Of a stretch of 5,061 nt of DNA, positions 1 through 5,061 are shown one piece after another (within the stretch, counting starts at the first letter, position 1; each line of letters begins with the position of its first letter). Made by a program: the position numbers and the translations under genes. Source of the stretch: an uncultured Prevotellaceae bacterium (lineage in GTDB: Bacteria > Bacteroidota > Bacteroidia > Bacteroidales > Bacteroidaceae); the NCBI GenBank assembly GCA_946406585.1, contig CAMJLI010000157.1:1-5061 (forward strand), in the 5' to 3' direction. The notes beneath the pieces were generated by a model, which worked only from the letters and a program-made list of their open reading frames with translations, did not search any database and was not told the DNA's origin.

Positions 1-2099
1 ACAAGTTTTCCTCCTTGCATCAGTTGGTCGTGGGTGATGCGGGCGCCATCGAGCATTTCACCATTCAGGATGGCATGGTCGTAGGTGCCGCCCTTTCCCC
101 GCAGTTCCACCTCCAACGTCTTTCCGTTGGGCAGATGCATGGTGTATCCTCCTTCGAGGATGGGCAGCGTAAGCAGGTAGTAGTCATGTCCCGCATTGGG
201 ATACAGCCCCATCATGTGGAAGGCGAGCCACGACGACATGGCACCTGAGTCGTCATTGCCTGGAAGGCCTTCTGGCGTGTCATCATAATTGATTTCAATG
301 ATGTCGTGCACATGGCGAGTGCTGAGGTCGGGCCTTCCTATCCAGTGATAAAGGCATGGGGTGAGGAAAGACGGTTCGTTTGCCACATTGTAGTAGCGTT
401 TTGCAAAGAACAAGTCGAGGCGCTGTCGGAAAGCCTCCTCGCCATCACATGCCTCTATCAGTCCAGGCACGTCATGGGGGATGTTTAGAGAATACTCCTC
501 TGATGTCGCTTCATAGAAGAATGTTGACCACCATGGCAGGTACCATGGTGCCACCTTGGTGGTGGGTGTGTATGGGATGCGTGGATGAAACACTTTTGAC
601 TTGCCCCATGGCACGCTGTCGAGCCACTGTCCCTGAGCGTCTCGTGGCATGATGAATCCTTTCATGCCGTCAAATTCATAGTCCTTGCGCCACAAGTTTT
701 TCCAATTGCCTGCCTTTTTCCTATATTCTGCGGCCACATCGTCATAGCCGAGAGCATCAGCCACCACGGCGATGCAATAGTCGTCAAAAGCATATTCTAT
801 GGTGCGGTTGCCGGCACGGTCGATGCCGTATGGGATATAGCCCAGGGTGTTGTAGGAAGTCAGTCCGCCCCTGCCCTCTTTTTCCTCGTTGCCGCCCGGC
901 GGCACAGTGGCGTCATGCAGCATGGCCTCAAGAGCAAGTTCGTAGTCTATGCCTTTGAGTCCCTTCACCAATGCGTCGGCAATCAACACCTCGGCATTGC
1001 TGCCCCCTTGCGTGCGGCCATTGCAGTCGCCGCTGCGTGCATCGGGCATGTACCCCTCTCTACGGTAGATGTTGAGCAAGGAGTTGATTATGTCTCTCTG
1101 GCGGTCGGGTGCAAGGAGCGTTATCAGTGGCGACGATGTGCGATAGGTGTCCCAGATGGCATAATAGTCGTCATAATAGGGCGTGTCCGTCCATTTGGGA
1201 TTCTCGCCAGTGCGGTCCACGGGCATCAGCATGGTGTGGTATAGGGCGGTGTAGAACATCCGCTTTTCCTTGTCGCTACCTTGCTTGATTTCTATCTTGT
1301 TCAATTCCTGTTCCCATGTCTGTCTCAAGATTCCCACTTGCTCGTCGAAGCCTGTCTCCACAATGTTGCGACGTGCCTGCATCGTGCTGACAAAAGAAAT
1401 GCCGATGCGCATTTCCACAAGTGTGTCTTGCAGGTGCAGGGTGGCACGTTGGCTTTGAGTGTCGGTCTCGGCATGGAAAGGTGACGACGAGCGCAGGAAG
1501 AAATACACGGTATAGGCATCGCCGTTGTTCCATCCCCCACGAATGCGGGTGTAGCCCTGCAGTTCCTTGTCGCTCACCACTTCCAACTCTGCCCCCACAA
1601 ATTGCTGGGCCTCACGCAAGTCGGGGATGTCGCTCTTGCCCAAGTAATGTGTGGCATCAACAAACAAGACGCCTCTTTGCGGATAATGGAAGCGATAGAA
1701 CGAGCATCGGCTTGAAGTGGTTATCTCTGTCCGAATGCCATTCTCGTAAGTGGTGGAGTAATATCCCAGTCTTATGTCCTCGCTGACGCGGCTCTGCTCT
1801 TGCTGTGCATCGAGCATGGGTTGAATGAGCACGTTGCCGTATTTCTGTCCGCCACCCGTACCGCTCACATGTGTCTGTGAGAAGCCTGTTACGGGTTCGG
1901 GCATGGATGCCCAACCGGCATTGGGTTTCACCCCGCAGTCGGGACCGGGCTTCACCATGCCATAGGGCATGGAGGGACCGGGGAAGGTGCGCCCCACCCC
2001 GACGCTGCCTATGCGTGGGTCAACATTTTGCCAATGTTGTGCCACGGAATGGGACATGAGGCAACAAAGAAGAGCCAATACAGAAAACGACTTTTTCAT
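1..2099 (-). CDS. GH92 family exo-alpha-mannosidase, secreted (C-terminus cut by window edge)
   Basis: This reading frame encodes 699 residues without a stop and runs off base 1. GH92 enzymes are usually about 720-770 residues, so only a small C-terminal part should be missing. GH92 enzymes are calcium-dependent, inverting exo-alpha-mannosidases acting on N-glycans or mannans. The start ATG at 2099 is followed by a Sec signal peptide (MKKSF, then a hydrophobic run, then SVA before Gln21). There is no convincing lipobox, so a soluble periplasmic enzyme is likely. The N-terminal beta-sandwich domain opens with VDPRIGS (26-32) and has TGFSQTHVSGTG (71-82). The catalytic domain has WDTYR (316-320), GRTQGGSNAE (361-370), YE then EEYS (529-537) with Glu530 as probable general acid, IPHD (540-543), NEPS (574-577) and GLPGNDDSGAMSSW (611-624), whose Asp616/Asp617 region carries the catalytic base. 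Family assignment is firm. Linkage specificity is not readable: several motifs differ from the alpha-1,2 type as I recall it. The leader before the ATG is not A-rich, unlike that of susD. Confidence 0.93.
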   Translation of the reverse strand, partial: MKKSFSVLALLCCLMSHSVAQHWQNVDPRIGSVGVGRTFPGPSMPYGMVKPGPDCGVKPNAGWASMPEPVTGFSQTHVSGTGGGQKYGNVLIQPMLDAQQEQSRVSEDIRLGYYSTTYENGIRTEITTSSRCSFYRFHYPQRGVLFVDATHYLGKSDIPDLREAQQFVGAELEVVSDKELQGYTRIRGGWNNGDAYTVYFFLRSSSPFHAETDTQSQRATLHLQDTLVEMRIGISFVSTMQARRNIVETGFDEQVGILRQTWEQELNKIEIKQGSDKEKRMFYTALYHTMLMPVDRTGENPKWTDTPYYDDYYAIWDTYRTSSPLITLLAPDRQRDIINSLLNIYRREGYMPDARSGDCNGRTQGGSNAEVLIADALVKGLKGIDYELALEAMLHDATVPPGGNEEKEGRGGLTSYNTLGYIPYGIDRAGNRTIEYAFDDYCIAVVADALGYDDVAAEYRKKAGNWKNLWRKDYEFDGMKGFIMPRDAQGQWLDSVPWGKSKVFHPRIPYTPTTKVAPWYLPWWSTFFYEATSEEYSLNIPHDVPGLIEACDGEEAFRQRLDLFFAKRYYNVANEPSFLTPCLYHWIGRPDLSTRHVHDIIEINYDDTPEGLPGNDDSGAMSSWLAFHMMGLYPNAGHDYYLLTLPILEGGYTMHLPNGKTLEVELRGKGGTYDHAILNGEMLDGARITHDQLMQGGKL

Positions 2100-2120
2100 C
2101 AGCCAGCGAGTGAGAGTCTA

Positions 2121-2163
2121 TTAAATAGAAAAGTCAAGGGGAGGTTTTTGGCTTCCCCTTGAC
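2121..2163 (-). terminator. Hairpin plus T-rich run between susD and the GH92 gene: terminator or attenuator
   Basis: Arms at 2154-2163 and 2133-2142 are perfect 10-bp inverted repeats (GTCAAGGGGA and TCCCCTTGAC in the transcript sense), with an 11-base A-rich loop. In the transcript sense the stem is followed at once by TTTTCTATTT. No comparable T run follows it in the plus direction, so it points with the genes. The stem begins 15 bases after the susD stop. It looks like an intrinsic terminator with an imperfect U tract. Because the GH92 gene follows in the same direction, partial readthrough that lowers enzyme expression relative to SusC/SusD is more likely than a true operon end. I saw no clear Bacteroidota promoter (TTTG at -33, TAnnTTTG at -7) between the hairpin and the GH92 start. 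An mRNA-stabilising 3' hairpin for the susCD message is the alternative. Confidence 0.68.
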
Positions 2164-2178
2164 ATGTTGTTCCTATGA

Positions 2179-3849
2179 TTAGTTGCTATAGCCAGCGTTC
2201 TGTTTCCAGGACGGATTGAGGTTAAGAATATCCTTGTGGATGGGGAATACTCGGCAAGTCTTCTCGAAACGAGCCGTCGGGAAATTCTTGTAGTGTGGGA
2301 AATACTCATCCTCGAAGTGACCGAAGCGGATCATGTCGTTGCGACGCCAGTTCTCATCGAAGAACTCACGGCCACGCTCGTCGTAGATCTCCTCCAAGGA
2401 TGGATTGTGGTCAAGCTCTGGAGCATTGGCGTAGGCACGAACCTTGTTGAACAAGGTCCTTGCCTCTGCAGAACCGTTCTGGCGTGTCAATGCCTCTGCC
2501 TTCATCAGCAGCACGTCGGCGAAACGGAAGAGAGGCACGTCGTTCGACTGGTTGCGCCCATTTTTGAAGTCATCGTCGATGACATACCACTTCACCGAGC
2601 GACAACCCTGGCAGTAGCCATTGATATTGTCACCTACGTCGAGAGTAGGATCGTTGGCATTGGCAAGTGTGACATTCACCTTGAGTTTCAAGGGGTCGCT
2701 GTCTGGACCTTCAACACGAGCCACCTCGTTGGTCATCTGCAGATTGGACTTGTTGTAGACGAATACGGTGTTCTCATCCTGTCCTGCCACATAACGATAG
2801 TCGTTAGGATTGCTTGACAGACCGATGACGCACTTGTTGCGCTCGTCGCCTGGCAGGATGAAGGTTCTCTTCACGAACTCCGGGGTCATCGTTATGTAGC
2901 CGCCACCCGACTGCGAGAGGGCATCGCCAAAGTAACTCTTAGCCATCTTCTTGATGTTTTTCCAGCAACGGCTACGGCCATACTGCATACCCTGACGGGT
3001 CTGAGTGTCGTAAGGCATGGCGTAGATGAAGTCTTCCACCTGCGGACCGTTGTTGTAAGAGAACTTCTCACGGTAAGACATCGAACCAAGGTTGAACTTG
3101 CCTGAGTTGATGATGTCATCGCACATCTTGATACAGTCAGCCAACTTCTCGTTATTGGCTGTGGCGGCATCATAGCTCTCCACCGACGGAGCGGTATAGA
3201 CAGGCCAGTTGATGTATATCTTGGCAAGCAGGGCCTCCGCCATCCAACGGGTCGGTTTGCCATAAGTGTTCTCATTGACATCCGTAGTCAGGTCGGGAAT
3301 AACAGCAAGGAGTTCCGACTCCAGCCACCTGGTCACCTCAGCACGTGGCTTACGGTCGATTGTTTCACCATCTTCAGGAATGCGGTCCAGGATGGGAATG
3401 TCACCCCAACCGTCCATGATAATCCAATGGAAGAACGCACGTATGGCACGGGCTGGAGCCACGGCGGCACCGGCATCGTTGCCACCCAGGTCTACTATGA
3501 CCCTGTTGGCTTTTGAGATGCCCTCGGTAATGGTGCCGAACCAGTCGATGGTGGCATCCTCGAAAGTATAATTGTGCAGGGCAGGGTGAGCATACGCACC
3601 ACCATCATACCATCCGCCACCATATGATGCAGCAGAATACTCATCGCTGGAGAGGCACATCACCTCCATGTATCGACGGCCGAGCACACCACTGAAATGG
3701 TAATAAATATCAGCCATCTTGGCCTCAACAGCAATCTCATTATTAGGATATTCTGTGTATTGGGATTCCACATCCACATCCAGGTCTGTACAGCCGACTG
3801 CCATAGCAGCAAGTCCGGCAAGGAATAGTCCCTTTATATTTGTTTTCAT
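2179..3849 (-). CDS. SusD/RagB-family surface glycan-binding lipoprotein
   Basis: This complete 556-residue protein is the usual length for SusD/RagB. SusD is a surface lipoprotein that binds the glycan and acts as a lid on its SusC partner, which sits immediately upstream. The start at 3849 gives a lipoprotein signal with a lipobox ending in Cys20 (MAVGC). The acidic stretch just after it (Asp22, Asp24, Asp26, Glu28) fits the Bacteroidota signal for export to the cell surface. SusD-family landmarks follow in order: the helical repeat segment RAIRAFFHWI with GWGDIPIL (134-154), RKPRAEV then TRWMAEALLAKIY (about 166-212), FRFADVLLMKAEAL (441-454), ERGREFFDENWRRNDMIRFG (491-510) and the family tail LNLNPSWKQNAGY (542-554). 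The assignment rests on these landmarks and on pairing with SusC. The ligand cannot be read from the sequence; the neighbouring GH92 gene suggests a mannose-containing glycan. It is probably co-transcribed with the SusC gene, since the gap is only 21 bases. Confidence 0.96.
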   Translation of the reverse strand: MKTNIKGLFLAGLAAMAVGCTDLDVDVESQYTEYPNNEIAVEAKMADIYYHFSGVLGRRYMEVMCLSSDEYSAASYGGGWYDGGAYAHPALHNYTFEDATIDWFGTITEGISKANRVIVDLGGNDAGAAVAPARAIRAFFHWIIMDGWGDIPILDRIPEDGETIDRKPRAEVTRWLESELLAVIPDLTTDVNENTYGKPTRWMAEALLAKIYINWPVYTAPSVESYDAATANNEKLADCIKMCDDIINSGKFNLGSMSYREKFSYNNGPQVEDFIYAMPYDTQTRQGMQYGRSRCWKNIKKMAKSYFGDALSQSGGGYITMTPEFVKRTFILPGDERNKCVIGLSSNPNDYRYVAGQDENTVFVYNKSNLQMTNEVARVEGPDSDPLKLKVNVTLANANDPTLDVGDNINGYCQGCRSVKWYVIDDDFKNGRNQSNDVPLFRFADVLLMKAEALTRQNGSAEARTLFNKVRAYANAPELDHNPSLEEIYDERGREFFDENWRRNDMIRFGHFEDEYFPHYKNFPTARFEKTCRVFPIHKDILNLNPSWKQNAGYSN

Positions 3850-3870
3850 ACCTTTATTGATCTTTATTAA
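3850..3870 (-). promoter_or_regulatory. A/T-rich susC-susD junction and susD ribosome-binding region
   Basis: The 21 bases between the SusC-OmpA stop codon and the susD ATG read TTAATAAAGATCAATAAAGG plus T in the transcript sense. The word AATAAAG occurs twice. AAAGG ends one base before the ATG, which is too close for classical Shine-Dalgarno spacing. Bacteroidota rely more on A-rich, unstructured leaders than on Shine-Dalgarno pairing, and this leader fits that style. The short gap implies co-transcription and perhaps translational coupling of the two transporter subunits. The role is inferred from position and composition only. Confidence 0.5.
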
Positions 3871-5061
3871 TTATTTGACTTCGGAGATGATCACCGAGCG
3901 AGAAAGCTGCGGATCGTTGAGGAACATAGTATCAACACCACCCTTGGCATCGAGTGTCAGTTGCTTGGCAGACACACCATACTGCTTGGTGAGTACATCG
4001 AAGACATTTTGGGCGCGTTCCTTGGCCAGTTTGGCGTTTAGTTCTGCAGAACCAGTCTGCTTGTCTGCATAGCCTACAACGCTGAACTTCTTGTCTGGCA
4101 CCGACTTGATCATCTGTGCAACGTACTGCAAATTGACTACCTCACGGTCTTGTACTTTTGTTTCTCTTTTCGCAAAGTTCACGAAGTGTGGATAGGTGAG
4201 ATACTCTTTTGTGGTTACGATTTCCTTGGTGTTCTCTGGCTTGCGGTTGCGCAAGTTGTCGTTCTCGGCACGCAGGCGATTGACCTCGCCATTGAGGCGG
4301 TCGACCTCTTTGTTATCAGTGACATAAACGGTCTTGGTTGCAGCAGGGGCTTTCGCATCAGAACCGCCACTGAAGTTGACTTTCACACCAAGCAATATCG
4401 TACGGGTATGTGGATATGTGCTCCAACGGTAGTCGATACCTGGGTCGATGCCACCCATGTTCACCTCTGGGTCTAGTCCTTTATAACCAGTGATGGTGAA
4501 CACGTTGTTGCAGGTTGCATAGAGTTGGAGGCTTTCAATCCAGTTGTTGAACTTATTGAAGGTATAACCAAGAGTGGCAGAAGAGAGGCGGAAATAGGAA
4601 CCATCCTCCAAATAGCGGTCGGAAGGATAGTTTGGCAGATTATCTGTGACAGGACGGTCGGTGACGAACTCCTTCAACACGTTCTTGCCATTGGCGAACA
4701 TCTCGGGGCTGGAGTAGTTGGCTCGTGAACCGTTGTAGATCTTGTTGCCGAAGACGCCGGTGAAGAAGAGCGATGCGCTAAGGTTCCTGAAGGTGAACGT
4801 GTTGTTCCATCCGAGGTTCAGTTTTGGCTGTGCGCAACCCGTGATGGTGCGGTCCTTGAAGCCTGGCTCGTTGGTCACCTCGCCAGTGCGCTGTCCCGTA
4901 TTCTCATCGCGCACATAATAGGTGGACTTGCCATCCTTGTAGCCAGCGAACTCATAGGTGTAGAATGTACCGAGAGGCTCACCCTCGATAATGCGCTGTG
5001 TGTAACCGTTGGAGGACACACCTGCCACCATCGGGTCGCCCTGTGTGAAGGTGCCCACCTC
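3871..5061 (-). CDS. SusC/RagA TonB-dependent transporter fused to a C-terminal OmpA-like domain (N-terminus outside window)
   Basis: The last 396 residues of the protein are present; the frame is open to base 5061, so signal peptide, plug and most of the barrel lie outside. Numbering starts at the first codon seen (Glu1). Residues 1-230 are the end of a SusC outer-membrane barrel. Signs are the aromatic/polar strand alternation, LPNYPSDRYLEDGSYFRLSS (142-161), LGYTF, LYATCNNVFTITGYKGLDPE (180-199) and a final strand LLGVKVNF ending at Phe230. SusC proteins normally end at this point. Here the frame continues through a Gly/Ala/Ser/Pro-rich linker, a heptad coiled coil (about 252-272) and an OmpA-like domain (about 282-396), closing at a TAA. 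The partner SusD starts 21 bases downstream, so this is the importing subunit of that pair. TonB-dependent barrels have a periplasmic C-terminus, so the extra domain would face the cell wall. The fusion lies in one uninterrupted frame. Each half is confidently assigned; the function of the fusion is inference. Confidence 0.95.
   Translation of the reverse strand, partial: EVGTFTQGDPMVAGVSSNGYTQRIIEGEPLGTFYTYEFAGYKDGKSTYYVRDENTGQRTGEVTNEPGFKDRTITGCAQPKLNLGWNNTFTFRNLSASLFFTGVFGNKIYNGSRANYSSPEMFANGKNVLKEFVTDRPVTDNLPNYPSDRYLEDGSYFRLSSATLGYTFNKFNNWIESLQLYATCNNVFTITGYKGLDPEVNMGGIDPGIDYRWSTYPHTRTILLGVKVNFSGGSDAKAPAATKTVYVTDNKEVDRLNGEVNRLRAENDNLRNRKPENTKEIVTTKEYLTYPHFVNFAKRETKVQDREVVNLQYVAQMIKSVPDKKFSVVGYADKQTGSAELNAKLAKERAQNVFDVLTKQYGVSAKQLTLDAKGGVDTMFLNDPQLSRSVIISEVK
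3874..4218 (-). other. OmpA-like peptidoglycan-binding domain within the SusC fusion
   Basis: This part of the SusC-OmpA gene covers about residues 282-396 of the visible protein. It begins near TKEYLTYPHFVNFAKRE, the first strand of the fold, and continues with VVNLQYVAQMIKS (helix), KKFSVVGYADK (strand and ligand loop), AELNAKLAKERAQNVFDVL (helix) and a last strand ending LSRSVIISEVK. Aligned by eye to the peptidoglycan-contacting region of E. coli OmpA, Asp333 (in GYAD) matches Asp241 and Arg349 (in KERAQ) matches Arg256, the two residues that hold meso-diaminopimelate. The domain therefore looks complete and competent rather than a decayed remnant. The wording resembles the C-terminal domain of free-standing Prevotella/Bacteroides OmpA porins, as far as I recall them. 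Confidence 0.9.
4246..4317 (-). other. Heptad coiled-coil linker between SusC barrel and OmpA domain
   Basis: Residues of about 249-272 of the visible protein form the charged segment KEVDRLNGEVNRLRAENDNL. Val253, Leu256, Val260, Leu263, Asn267 and Leu270 fall on strict 3-4-3-4-3 spacing, which is the a/d pattern of a coiled coil of about three heptads. The Asn at a core a position is a feature known from dimeric leucine zippers. The segment follows a flexible linker (SGGSDAKAPAATKT) after the last barrel strand and precedes the OmpA fold. It may set the distance to the peptidoglycan and may pair two fused chains. The heptads are seen directly; oligomeric state is inference. Confidence 0.7.

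Noticed and set aside
530..551. Inverted repeat CACCATGG, 6-base loop, CCATGGTG.
   Set aside because: It is inside the GH92 coding region where Trp, Pro and Val codons (VAPWYLPWW) create it. There is no T run or other sign of function.
15..2059. Several plus-strand and alternative minus-strand open frames of 60-121 codons.
   Set aside because: All fall within the continuous 699-codon GH92 frame, which carries clear family motifs throughout. They are shadow frames.
2236..2817. A 193-codon open frame on the plus strand.
   Set aside because: It lies wholly antisense to susD, has no recognisable domain, and its composition is that of a complement of a well-supported coding frame.
2892..3571. 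Two frames of 129 and 101 codons overlapping susD.
   Set aside because: They are shadows of the susD frame, rich in Ser/Arg/Thr from frame-shifted reading, with no start context or family match.
3849..3873. susD lies in the same frame as the SusC-OmpA gene, separated by one TAA and seven sense codons, raising the idea of readthrough into one giant protein.
   Set aside because: The SusD protein has its own lipoprotein signal peptide, which must be N-terminal to work, and same-frame spacing occurs by chance one time in three.
5050..5058. GTG at 5058 as the start of the SusC-OmpA gene.
   Set aside because: The frame stays open upstream to the window edge, and the protein seen there is the middle of a SusC barrel without signal peptide or plug, so the true start lies outside.
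3871..5061. The SusC-OmpA joint as an assembly chimera.
   Set aside because: The frame is unbroken, the joint lies at a sensible domain border, and the matching susD follows at normal operon spacing. Read support cannot be inspected here, so this stays a minor caveat.

Overview
The window looks like part of a polysaccharide utilisation locus (PUL) from a Bacteroidota bacterium, probably order Bacteroidales and plausibly Prevotellaceae. The grounds are a SusC/SusD pair in tight tandem, a family GH92 glycosidase behind it, an A/T-rich leader without a well-spaced Shine-Dalgarno, and an OmpA-type C-terminal domain whose wording resembles Prevotella/Bacteroides OmpA porins. Base composition is roughly half G+C by eye. 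The genus assignment is an inference.

All three genes are on the minus strand, so transcription runs from high to low coordinates. First (5061 to 3871) is the 3' part of a SusC/RagA TonB-dependent transporter. It does not stop at its last barrel strand. It continues in frame through a short linker and a heptad coiled coil into a complete OmpA-like peptidoglycan-binding domain. After a 21-base A/T-rich gap comes a full-length SusD/RagB surface lipoprotein (3849 to 2179). A 79-base gap holds a perfect 10-bp hairpin followed by a T-rich run, which looks like a terminator or attenuator. Then comes a GH92 exo-alpha-mannosidase with a Sec signal peptide (2099 to 1). Its last few dozen residues lie beyond base 1. 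No convincing gene was found on the plus strand, and no RNA gene, insertion sequence or CRISPR array was seen.

Working model (inference): SusD and the SusC barrel capture and import a mannose-containing glycan, and the GH92 enzyme trims alpha-mannosyl residues from it, probably in the periplasm. The unusual element is the SusC-OmpA fusion, which would tether the importer to the cell wall by its periplasmic C-terminus. Both ligand-contacting residues of the OmpA domain (Asp and Arg) are present. The linker coiled coil could hold two fused SusC chains together, in keeping with the known dimeric SusC2D2 assemblies. No SusE/SusF-type glycan-binding gene lies between susD and the enzyme. The locus is open at both ends of the window, so the full PUL content and the N-terminal part of the transporter cannot be seen.
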